Source: Heliocybe sulcata (taxonomy: Eukaryota; Basidiomycota; Agaricomycetes; Gloeophyllales; Gloeophyllaceae). Taken from it: a stretch of 64,000 bases of DNA. The notes under the pieces are model-generated. The model was not told where the DNA came from and did no database searches. It saw only the letters and a list, made by a program, of their open reading frames with translations. Both the position numbers and the translations under genes were made by a program. Positions 11,982 to 22,658 of the stretch are shown here, piece after piece. How positions within the stretch are numbered: position 1 is the stretch's first letter; each line of letters begins with the position of its first letter. The DNA is taken from the NCBI GenBank assembly GCA_004369045.1, contig ML213520.1:248001-312000 (forward strand). Direction: 5' to 3'.

Positions 11982-12929
11982 GTTTAGACCGGTCGGTGTA
12001 TCTGGGAGGCAGACTGCGGCGCCTGTACGGGCTCCTGCGGCACACTGGCGGGGCTATTAAATGAGTTGCCTCGTCGTGAGGAAGCTTGTGGAACTAGGGC
12101 TGGCATGAGAAGAAAGAACCTGCCTCGAGGCATGCATGGGCGTTTATCGCGTATACATCGACATATCTCTGACCATCGGAGACGGATACATTGAATCTCT
12201 CCGGGCATTGCGGAGAAATGACTGTACTGAGAGTGCTCCGGCCCACTGGTGCGCTGCTGTCCCTGAAAGAGAGGGAGGGGTGCCCGGATTCTACGTCCAG
12301 CTCTGGAAGACTCAGATGAAGCCGAGGTCCCCGCGAGGTAGTTCGGCAGTACTCAACTCGATGAACTTTTAAAAACTCCAATGTCATTGTCCTACAGCCA
12401 TAGCTCTGAAATGCTGACTGGATTCTACTTCAGACCCTATTTGAACTGGATCTGAACTTGTCACGGTAAGCCAGAAATACATAATTTGCAAATTGCGACA
12501 TTCAAATGTCTTCACGCCTGCTTGCAGGCCTAGCACGGTATGCCTCGCAATGAACCTGTCAGCGATTAAGTATAGGAGCGCTTCAGCGGTTCATATACTG
12601 GTCCTCGTTGGCTGATATGGTGTGTATCCCATATTCATACAGAGCGTACTTACCGCAATTGCCGGCTGAGGAGCGCGTAGACATCGATCAATGTGGCCAC
12701 AAAATATATGCCACTTTGAACAAATAATAACAAGCGGTGGCACGGCATGTCCCGGTCCGGCTGCGCGCACGGGCGGCAAAGCAACACATCGAAGTCTGCT
12801 ATATATCTTGGTAGTATCCAGTGGTGCGAATTCGACTCGATTCTGTCGAATTTACGGTACCACAGGCACTGGCAACGACTCTGCAAGCTTGACCACAAGA
12901 ACGAATCCGCCAAATCATAGGCTTAGACC
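11982..12929. other. Divergent promoter region
   Basis: About 950 nt between the minus-strand BCS1-like gene and the plus-strand small membrane gene. It should hold both promoters. Short open frames at 11984-12387 (minus) directly upstream of the BCS1-like ATG look like leader sequence rather than protein. No other feature seen. Confidence 0.5.
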
Positions 12930-13454
12930 ATGGCTCCGCCAATGGCTCCAGGGGGTACGCTGAATCTGAAGTCTCTTGTGAATTCATACTTCACTGACAC
13001 TTGGTGCGTTGCAACAAGCTCAGAACCGCGCAAGTCGCCCAAGCCAGAACCCATGGGCAACTTCCCGCTGGTCGTGCTCTTCACAGTTTGTATGCTGTGC
13101 ATACTGTTCGTCCTATGGCGGAGAGCATCTGAGCTCAAGAGTGTCGTGTCGCATCAGTTCGTCTTCCCATACATGGATATTGGCTGCTAGGAGCTGACGA
13201 GGATACTGCCACGCAGGCTGAAGACGTGGTCGCGAGCAGAAGGCACAATTCGGTTGTCGGAGGATAATGGCCCGTCCCATCGCGAATTCTTGGACGACGA
13301 TTATGACGATGATAATGCAGGGTTGGAGGATGACGAGCCGCTCGCGCACCGGGCGGAGCAGCTGCGGTTGGCGGGGACGCCACGTCCTGACGCGCCACCG
13401 CCTCCTCCACCGAAAGATGGGAATGCGGTGCAGTCTGGAGAAGAAGGTGCGTAA
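12930..13454 (+). CDS. Small single-pass membrane protein, unknown function
   Basis: Two exons (12930-13156 and 13217-13454; donor GTTCGT, acceptor cgcag, phase 2) give 154 residues. A Pro-rich N-terminus is followed by one strong transmembrane helix at about 43-63 (PLVVLFTVCMLCILFVLW), then RRASELKSVVSHQ joined across the intron to LKTWSRAEGTIRLSEDNG. The rest is acidic (DDDYDDDNAGLEDDE) and ends in a Pro run (PPPPPPK). By the positive-inside rule the RR pair after the helix suggests the C-terminal tail is cytosolic. I do not recognise the family. The exon join restores one clean frame, and the alternative read-through stops at once, so I trust the gene more than any function. Confidence 0.7.
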
Positions 13455-14448
13455 TGCAAGATATTGCTGATTTGGACTGACGGATCTGCCTATGCTCGAA
13501 GCCGATTCAAACAATCCCTGGAACGCATGAGCTCGTCCGGGCATGTTGCACTTTCGGCTACTATTCCCGGGCACTCTTTGTTCAGCCTGTCTTATGGACG
13601 AGGGATCTTGACCTCGGACTTGTCATAGCGGAATAATCCCCTGTACTATTCGGTCGCTCCCAATTCTGGCCGCAATGCCGGCCGTTGCTGTACACCGACA
13701 CGCGGGCGTAAAGAGTATGGACTTCTATCCACACAATTCATGACCGACGCTAGCGGCGGAGTTCCGTCACCACTGACCAGGTGGCGGCCATACTCACAGA
13801 AGGCCCGGGCATCCCATATCCTTCATATAGCAACAGCAAGTCAGAAGCATTCTTTGCCCACAAGCGAGGCTGAGAAGCACGTTGAAGAATGTGGACAGGT
13901 TATTATTAACGTCCGTCGGACAGCAGTCGCGGGCGGGTTCAGATGCGAGAAGCGCCGAACTCGACTGGCAGGCAATGCCCTTTGGGGTTGTCAGTATGGA
14001 CATCGGCCAGATTGTCTTCCAAGAGAGTACCGCACTCCGTACTAATCTTGCCCTCCGCCGCTACACAGAGACGGGACTTTGGATTGCAAGCAATCTTTGA
14101 TTATTAAACGGATTCGCATGATTGACCTATGTTCGACAAAGTCCTCTACGCAATTTGGGCTCTGAACATCTTTGACTGCCCTCCGGAAGGCAGCTTGGCG
14201 CTTTTCAAAATCTTCAAAACTCATAATCCAGAAAAGGGCATAGCCTCAGACGCGCAGCGAAAGTAGACTAAGAATGCATTGTTATAGTATTAGTGTACAT
14301 ATGATGTTTCTGAGAAGCACAGCAGGCGATAGCTAGTCTGGAAGCAGCGTGACAGGATATTGGGCGCTACGCCAGCGCGACCGAGCGGATCGTCAAGTGA
14401 GTTTTGGTTTGACATGCGCCAGCGGCAATGGGCGCCGAGTCGTTCAGG
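13455..14448. other. Intergenic, nothing supported
   Basis: Only short overlapping frames (for example 13740-14045 plus and 14042-14224 minus) with no motif, start context or splice logic. Confidence 0.5.
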
Positions 14449-15985
14449 TTAGCTTTTTGAGAATGTCCAGCGTCCAAGGAGCTTGTTCAATGCGGTACCG
14501 GCCGCGGTGAATCCGTTGGCATGTCCAGCACCACCAACGAAAGCAATTTGAGAGTCCAGCTCAATTAAGCGACCAGCACGTAGGGTATATAGTCGATGCC
14601 AGACGAGGAGAGAGGGTAAAGCCAGAGCACAGCTGCTGGGTGTCCACCTGGAACGGACGGCCGCGAGGACCAGCTCGCGGTTAGGGTAGCCGCTGCCCGG
14701 GTATAGTGACAGAGTAGCAAGAGCAAGCGATAAGAAAGCGAAAGAGAGCGACACAGACACGAGAGCCAGATAGCACTGAACGCGACGAAAACACGAGAGC
14801 AGGATCGCATTAATAGCACGAATGACATGCAAGAAAAGCTTCGGGCCCAGATAGATCCATAGAGCGAAAGCGGAGGGCAGAGCTTGAAGAAAAAGAGCGG
14901 ACCGGTGTTTGAATGGGTCGCAGCCGGGGCGACCAAAGAGTGTCAGTGTGACAGAGTGGCCCAATAAGAACAGGACGGCCGGGACGGAAGCTCCATTGGC
15001 CAAAATCAACATAATTCAAAGATGTAAGGTGTGGATCGGCATTTTGTGTGTCGAGGCCGCCTCGACAAACGAGTGTGTTCCAGACAGTTGGACCAGTAAC
15101 GACAGGACGGCAGGCGGTACCAGCCAAGAGACGGGGCATATTGGTGACACGGGATGACACTACAGAAGGGAACGACAGGTAATCTGGCGAATGATGCACT
15201 CACTGTGAAGCCCAAATGAAAAAGAGACAACGAGTGTATCGGCACTTTGTAGATCGAGGCCGCCTCGAAGAAGGAGCGTGTCGTCGAAGAACATAAGAGA
15301 CCGATACAGACAGGACGGCTAGTTGCACCAGCCACAAGATTGCCACCGCTGAGCATGAGCTGAAGCGTCGCCGAGGGAGAGGCCAGTAAAGACAGAACGG
15401 CTTCGTCGAAAGAGGATAGACACGATGCCAGTACTATCAGCGAGCAAGAGGGAGCTTCCGAGAGGGAGGGAAGAGGTCGTCCTCGTTGTCGTCTTTCAGA
15501 GCGGCGAGCGGTGGCGGCAACAGGATCCCAGAATTGCAGGAATCAGCGGATGCCGTGGAGCTCGACGACGACGGCACTGGAGGGTCGCTCAACAGAAGGC
15601 TGACGGCTGATATCAATGCATTGCCGTGAACCAGGGCAGTTTGCGTAGATGCTTGCTCGCCGTCTCCAGAGGAATCGGAGAACACTTGAATGAAATGTTG
15701 TAAGCCAGAGTGAATGCCAAGGCAATACAACATACCTTGCAGGCGTTAACATAGTCCAACATCCCCGCGCGTCTCTCCCGAGCAGACGAAACATCTTCGT
15801 CTCCTTGAAGGAGTGTCAACCTTTTTAGGGTCAGAGGCAACTTCGCTCCCTTGGCAAACAGGTGAGGCCCAGGAAGCTGTCGAAGAAGCGGGAGAAGCGG
15901 CCCAAGGAGGAGGACCGGAAGGCAGGGGCTGAGCCCTGAAGACAAAGAGAATAGAAGAGGCTTGAGTACTAGTAGCGCTAAACAT
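14449..15985 (-). other. Hydrophobic coding-like block, possible decayed membrane protein gene
   Basis: The minus strand carries long open frames with strongly hydrophobic translations (LVSVSLSFAFLSLALATLSL, AVLFLLGHSVTLTLFG) and plausible splice sites. One donor, GTGAGT at about 15202, joins in phase to a tctgtag acceptor at about 15153. The peptide module AVLSLL recurs about four times with decay. Further upstream, 15437-15985 has another candidate exon ending in NACK before a GTATGT donor. I cannot assemble a single complete protein, and stops interrupt every chain I tried. Best read as a degenerate, internally duplicated membrane-protein gene. A chance hydrophobic translation of repeat DNA is the alternative. 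Confidence 0.3.
14965..15405. repeat. Degenerate duplicated modules
   Basis: Two copies about 203 nt apart share a roughly 100-nt block, at about 15031-15130 and 15236-15340. Both begin with atcggca(t/c)tttgt, contain tcgaggccgcctcga (7-nt inverted arms around one base) and end in a caggacggc core. The core occurs in related form near 14971, 15103, 15311 and 15393, the last as cagaacggc. Divergence is considerable, so the duplication is old. Confidence 0.65.
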
Positions 15986-17895
15986 TTCGATATTGATAGT
16001 TTAACAAGAGGGGAGAGAAACTGTTGCGCACGTATCTATACTGCATTCTGGCGGCTGGCGCCCAATTGCAAGCCGGTCAGGATTGCAATAAGACGAAGTG
16101 GTAGCTGAGCGCTGAACAGCAGCGGTGGCGTCGAAGCGCGACTATTACGCTTTCGTGATAGGGTATGTTGCGAGTCGCGCGCATGGTGACGTCACTTAAA
16201 GTGCATTTCTCCAGGCGCCGATAGTCCAGACGCACGCGGGAGGGCCTACAATCTCGGATATATCTGTTTAACTTTCAAAATTCTCCATGTGCAGTACAGC
16301 TGCCACGCACGATTGATATTAATGGAATTATTCGAAGCATTTAAATTGGGATCGTCTTGATTTCCGCATGTAATAAATCTGGCTTGTCCTAGTTCCAGTA
16401 GATGAAACAGGGAGGCAGGGCTGACTCCAAACCGTATTCCAGCCAAGGGTCTGTGCCATAGATAATCGTCTCACTAGTCGTAACAGCCTTGTGCACTAGC
16501 ATCGGTGCGAGGCCCTGCGAGTCCTGCCGGTGTCCCTTACTAGTACTGAGCACTTCGTCCCGCAGGAGCAATGCTGTCGATGTAGCCATTTAGACCCTAG
16601 TGAAACGATCCATATTCCCCACTGAAGGGCGTGGCCATAGTCATAAGATTGTCCGGGTTATGGTCGTCTGATATTTCTCCTCGTATGAGCGACTATAGTG
16701 AGGTGAGTCTCACTGCATTACCACATACCTCGGCCGTTAGCACGGTCACGACGCGTTGTCCGTTTAATTTGCCCTGCATTATCTCCGCTAGCTCGACACT
16801 TGATCACGATCGAGATGATTCACGCTAGTCCTCGAGCTAAGGATATAAAGACCAGCTCTACTGGATGCTTCGGCACTGCCTCGGACTGGTATCGCTCCTT
16901 CTCCATCTGCTCTTCGGTGCTCATCAAGTCTAAAAGGCTGCGGAGGCTAACTTGGCCTGCGCGTCTTGATCCGGTGTCAGTAAACCTGATTTAGAACGCT
17001 CCGTCATCTAGCGCAAGGATGGCCCGGAGGATCATTTGGTCGACTCGGAAGGAAGTGGTATGCCCACGCCGTCCCGTGAGGCCTGCTGTACAGCCGGGGG
17101 ATGGCTCTGCAAGTTTGACTTGACATGCCTCTCCGTTTCGCCGTTCGTATAGCCGCTCTACGCCCGGCATTTTGCAATGGCAAATGGACCAGGTTGTTTC
17201 AGTACTCCTCATCGATTGTCACAAATTTTTCGACATACAGCTCCGGTGATGTCAGTTCTTTCGTCGATGTTTCACTCGCCGACATCGGCTGCACTGTCCA
17301 GCGACTTTCGGCACCGCCAGGGCGCCTTGAAAGCGCTCCCGGCGGCTTCATAATCCAGTCGATCTAAACATCCGGTAAGTATATCTGTGATGATCACCTG
17401 CGGGCCAAGTCTATCTGACGCAGCTATTGATAGTTGAGATATTGTTGCCGCAAGGAGTGGGCCATACTCAGAGACTTTGTATTCGGTTTTATTCGAGAGG
17501 CAGAGCGCCGTAGTCGTTAGAATGAGCTTAACTCATTAGCTCGGAAATGAGAGAGATATCCGGGTCTAGGCACGGAGTCACAAGCGAGAGAAGCGGTCCA
17601 AGCCAGTTGGAAGCGAAGGCCCCTAATTCGTTCCCGGTGCTTGTGGCCTCGTCGCCAAATACGGGTCTGGGGACCTTAACGACGTGCCGTACTGGCCTGC
17701 TCATGACGCTCGAATAAATTCAGGGTCGCAGTAACACAGCAACCTCCTCACGATATCGCACGACACTTCCCATTCTACCTACGCTTTTCCCGTCTGGCCT
17801 CCTCGTCCGAATCGAAATCGCCGAGCGCGGTTTCGGTCGTCTACCTGGTCTCCCTCCGTCTTGAAGGCATATAACTTCACCTATGGGCCGGCTTG
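15986..17895. other. Intergenic, nothing supported
   Basis: About 1.9 kb with only frames of 60-80 codons and no coherent splicing. The last 200 nt are C/T-rich and likely hold the promoter and leader of the next gene. I see no repeat or RNA gene. Confidence 0.5.
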
Positions 17896-20367
17896 ATGGC
17901 CGCAGTCTACATTCACAATGCCCTATTCAGCCCTGAGATGGGTTCCGGAAGCCCACCTGGTGGGAGTAGACCCGTCAGCGGTCATGGACGGAACGCGCAC
18001 CAGCGGACCCAGTCTTCATATTCGGTAGTCACCTTGCAGACGACGACGACACATACGCACCCGACCGAGTCGATCTTGCACTCTGTCGCGTCGGTTTCTT
18101 CTGCTTACCACGATCTCCTGGCTCGGCAGCCCCCTCATCCAAGTGAAGCACGATCTGGGTGGAGCGCACCTCTGCGACTGCATGACGGTCCAGATGTCCT
18201 AGGCTATCGAGAGAAGGCGCTGTCGAAGCGCCTGAGGCGGCTTAGAATGGCGAAAGTATCGTTCGAAGTAGTAATCGGTGAGTGCATCCTCTGGCATGTT
18301 CTCGATAGAGTACGGGCCTGTATGTCTCGTATCTTGCGTCCTGTTCGCGAGTTTCTATCATGGTACAGTCGAGGTTTTAGGAACTTCGTCCCTGAGGCCT
18401 GAGGGGGGAAGACAGTAACAAACCTGCCCTCTCCCTAGGTATTTGAATGCATTTCGCCGCAGACTCTTGTCAGCGGTGAGCCTGTTGGTATGGCAATCCC
18501 GCTCTGTTGCCTCTGAACCTTCTCCACCGATCTATCAGCAGTCCGGCAGGCAACCGTGACTTGCTCAGTTTGTATGTTTCCGCTGCGCGCGGGGATAATA
18601 TATGCAGACTCCAATTTTGTATGGTTGCTATGTGCAACCTGGACTTTGTCATCTCTCACTCCGCTTTGTGTCTATCATCAATCTAACTCCGTATAATCTC
18701 CTAGGTGGCTGGGCAACATACACGACCATCCGCTACTTCCTCGCCTTTTCCTTTACGTCTGCTCACGACATCGAGATTATCACGCTTGCGCTAGGGACAT
18801 CCTCGGTACTCTCTCTATGCCTGCTGCTGGCTTCAATCTTCTTGTTCGTTCTCTCCCCGCGGTCGTGGCAAGTATCGCACGCATTCTCCGTCCTTACTCG
18901 GCACATCCTACCCTATATCAGCTCTATATTGCTTATAGCACCTGCGATAGTGAATCTTGTCTTGGTTGGCTTGTTACGCAGAAGAAACAGTGTGTTGGAG
19001 GCCACGCGGAACTGTCCATGGGACGTGGACGTTCTGTGGGCCGGGAACGGAGGTAACTGCGATGAAACTCGGAAAGCTAGCTGGGGCGCATGGCTTGCTG
19101 GTGCGATTGTCAGACTTGTCTTGACGATCGCCATCCCTGTACGTGGCATCCGTATTGAAACCTCTTACACTTGTACTGATCGGTGTTCTGCTTCTAGGCG
19201 GCATACCATGTCATCGCGCAAATGTACCATCGCACGCACGACAAGCTCGGATCCCGCGCCTCTCGCCGGCGATCTCATCCGGTCCTCATGGGTTCTCCGC
19301 TATCCCTACCAGGCCCTGCTTCCCCTTCACTGCAACCCATGATCAACGCCACAACACCGCCCATGAGCCCCGGGAATCTGTCGCCGTATAATAGCCCTTC
19401 TCTCGTTCGTCAGAGCAGAGGCAGCTATATAGCAGAGACGCCCGCTTCTCCGTCGACGAGCGGCGACCGTAGATCGCTGCCTAGTGCCCGATCGCGTGTC
19501 GCGTCCACCAAGGAGGGAGCCGTGAACGTTTCGAGGTACTCGTTATCCTCGTCAGGGCATGGTCATCGTAGTGGTACGGACGACGACGAGGATCTAGACT
19601 CGGAAGGCCATGGGGGCAGCTCGGTGGAGACAGTCGTTACCCCGGGTCAGCGTCCGGTATTGGTGAAGAGAAATACGTCCTCTTCTGAGGGGGGCCATCC
19701 AAGCGGAAGCGGAAGCGACCAATCTCCCAGACATAGCGTGCAGCAGCCACATGAAATCGAGCTGCTAGAGTTTGTGGACCGCTTCCGGTCGCTCGTAGAC
19801 CAGGTCTCGCGGGAGACAGAGGAGGGCATGGAGTACGCGCGAAGGCCGGACTACCCCTTCGATCCCGCGGCCTTGAACCAGCGCATTGTGAATCTGGACG
19901 ACGATTCCGATGATGACGAGGAAGAGGAGGATTCGGAGAGCGGTACTGACGGCCGGTCGATGACTCCGGAAGACTATGTCGCCATGCTCGGCGGCTACGT
20001 GCGCCGGATGCCGACCATCGAGTCGCTCAGCTCGCGCGAGGTGATGAGCCTCGCGAACTCGCGGGGCGGCCAGTCCTCGCGCCCGCCGACGAGGGCGGCG
20101 ACGCTCAGCGTGAGCGAGCAGGGAAGTCAGCCGCCGAGCCGGAGCAATAGTCTGAATTGGCGGCAGCTGGATATTGTGGCGGCGAGCAATGGGAACGGGG
20201 ACCCCGCGACGCCGCGCAGCCAGAATGGGAGCGGGAGCGGGAGCCACCCGTCCGTTGCGCGGACGGGGAGTATCTCGTCGAGGCGTAGTCTGGGGACGCC
20301 TGTGTTGACGGAGAGCCCGGTGCAGACCGAGTTTCCGTGGAACGTAAGTCATGAAGAGAACAGTTGA
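17896..20367 (+). CDS. Four-helix membrane protein with long disordered tail, unknown function
   Basis: Exons 17896-18277, 18705-19138 and 19198-20367 give 661 residues. Residues 1-127 are hydrophilic and end in a basic helix (ALSKRLRRLRMAKVSFEVVIG) that joins to GWATYTTIRYFLAF. Exon 2 encodes about four membrane helices. A loop holding two Cys (CPWDVDVLWAGNGGNC), likely luminal or extracellular, lies between helices 3 and 4. Exon 3 is a 390-residue tail rich in Ser, Pro and Gly, with acidic runs (DDDSDDDEEEEDSESG) and a short helical patch (EIELLEFVDRFRSLVDQV). The start is the ATG at 17896. Intron 1 is long for this genome (427 nt) and could hide a small exon, although direct joining keeps phase. 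A strong GTAAGT at 20344, 24 nt before the stop, hints at an alternative 3' exon. Family not recognised. Confidence 0.75.
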
Positions 20368-21152
20368 TGACTGCTCTGCCGTTGTGCGCCTTCATTGGAC
20401 GCTACGTTTCGGTCTTCATATACCCATTGTTGAAGATCACCCTTAACTTATTCATCTCATTCGTCCTTCATCTGTCGCATATGTTTTCATCTACGCCGTT
20501 TATACACGATCCGCCACGGCTCTGTTGTCTGCTCAACATTTTGCAAATACGTTCGCTTTCGTTGTGGGTGACCTTGGGGTCGAGCGTTGGGATGACACGA
20601 CCACAAGGACATTTTACTATACTATTTTCGACTGTGCCAACGGTTGTTTGTAATGACTTTGACGACGTAGTAGCTACGGCTTACTGACACGAACTAGAAG
20701 TGACAACGAACATTTTTAGGAGCTCGGCGCTCTGCGCTTATCCCTCACTCGGGCGACGTTTGCGGTAGATGCAGGTGGGTGGAAGATATCTGGACAACCA
20801 TCAAGGCCTCCGAAGATTCGTGATCTCAGAGCAGGAAGTCATCCAAGCGAGTCCGTTCGACAAATGAAAAGACGCCACCGTTTGGGTGCATAATGCCGTT
20901 AGGCGCCCATGCATACACGCCATGTACATTCTAGATTGATTGAAGTGGCTGACCTTCAGTGCGGCGTCAGTCCTTGCTGGTCATTATTCAGGGACGTGCT
21001 GACTCACTCCTCCTCCTGCCATCATACTGGTCGACGGTTAGAGACGGCGTCTCACAGGTCCGTCTCGCAGGTCTGTCTCCAGCCCTCTCGGTAATGACGC
21101 CAGGCACAATGTCCTTGATCCAGTTCATGTTTCCTTCCTCCTTCGGTAAATA
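20368..21152. other. 3' flank, nothing else supported
   Basis: Probable 3' UTR of the membrane protein gene followed by spacer. A frame open for about 175 nt after a tttttag acceptor at 20719 would join in phase to the GTAAGT at 20344, but has no recognisable content. Confidence 0.45.
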
Positions 21153-21870
21153 CTATAGATAACCCTCAGCACCTTGAGGCATCGTTCTTGTGGCCCTCAG
21201 TAAGGGATGCAGGACGCCAAGCACCTCCAGCGGGTGTTTCCCCTTGCAAATAGTGTACAGCATGTCGTCCGGGCCGTCGTACTCCCGCAGGTTGGGTAGC
21301 AGCGGCCCTTCAAGCATCAGCTTAGGAATCCCAGCCCAGAAGCGTGACAGATCGAGAGAGCGCAAAGTGAGATAACGCAGCAGAAGGTCTTCGAAGCTGT
21401 CTGGAGAAGCGAATGCGCGCTTCAGGATCAGCTTCACCAGTGACGGATAAGATACGGTCGGAAGGAGCTCACTAGGGCCAGCAGCAAATCCACCGCCACC
21501 GCATAAATCCATCTCGAAGGAAAGGTGCAGGCCATCCAACTGCGGGCATTGAGTCAGGAGAGCGGAAATGCGAGGCCAGAAATCTTGGACTTCCTTCTAC
21601 TTAGTAACCACGTTTGAAGCGCAAAGTCGCTCTTGAGTAAACGGGTCCGTCATAAACCTCTAAGTCGCGTAGACGGTATGGGACTTAGTTTTAACAATCT
21701 CATTACCGCAGGCGGGCGGATCGATATACTCTGTGAGGCTCCGAAGAGTGGTCATTTCTCAGAGAGCAGAGCAGAGCGCCTACTCTGCTTTGAGTTCTCC
21801 ATCGGAACGGTAGTCCTCATCCCCCGCTGTAGGAGGATTGTACTCGAAACCTGGATTCTGGTGTGGGCCA
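21153..21870 (-). pseudogene. Decayed F-box/LRR-like gene
   Basis: The 3' part (about 21595 down to 21153) reads as one frame of leucine-rich segments: FWPRISALLTQCPQLDGLHL, VSYPSLVKLILKRAF, LLRYLTLRSLDLSRFWAGIP and GPLLPNLREYDGPDD. These resemble the leucine-rich part of fungal F-box proteins. Upstream, the same strand continues with EMTTLRSLTEYIDPPACGNE and RFMTDPFTQERLCASNVV. That frame contains stops (one after ELKAE, one before EMTTLR, one before RFMT) and no F-box helix is left. The 3' part may be preceded by an acceptor (ctaagtag), so a short functional gene is a weak alternative. Such genes duplicate and decay often in agaricomycetes. Confidence 0.5.
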
Positions 21871-22658
21871 TCTAGCCATTTTGTCGCTGTACAAAAGCAG
21901 CAGTAGGCACACCGCTACTTTTGCACAGAGACAAAATCGGGCACGAGGCAGTTTTATAACTCCTTGCAAGGTGCTTCCTCGATCGAGACGCCTTTAGTGC
22001 TTGGGAGGTTTAAATCTTCTGAAGAAATTGTGGGAAATGGAGTGGGAAAAGTGACAGACGTATGCTGAAGACAGGCGGCTCGCATCGTAGGCATGTTCGT
22101 CGAGGTGGCAATCGCCACATCTTGAACTGGGCGTACAAAGACGTACAAACAGTGGCAGGGCCGGACCGGATGTCGTCTGAAGCCGCGACACTCATCTCCT
22201 TGCATTCATGATCTCACACAGCTATCATACTGAACGTCAAGCAGCGCCGCAGTCGCAGACGCCTAACTACAAGAGCTGTGCTGTACACGGGGCTGAAAGT
22301 TGTCTCCATCGTCGTCTGACCCGAGCGCTAACTCAGCATCACCTCGCTGTGCCTCAGTCGTGCACCGTTCTCTGTCTATTTCCATCTCAATATCTTTGTC
22401 CCCGTCTTCCGACTCCAGGCTCTGAATGCACTGAGCTGTTTATAATATGTTTCTCCTTTTTTACCACCCCAACGTCCACCTGTCGTCCCGAGATTTCTCC
22501 TGATACACTGGAGTCAAGGGCGGGGATGGTCACGAGGACTTCTTCACCTCCCCTGGGATACCCCGCCGACCAGCAGCGGTCCGATGCCGTGGTCATATTT
22601 CAGTGGCAAGGACATGGAGGACGCACCTCGTACACGGGCACCGTCCTAATCCTGCACG
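21871..22658. other. Upstream region of the GH115 gene
   Basis: No gene supported. A TATA-like tttataatat at about 22439 and pyrimidine-rich stretches at 22380-22500 could serve the GH115 gene. Confidence 0.45.
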
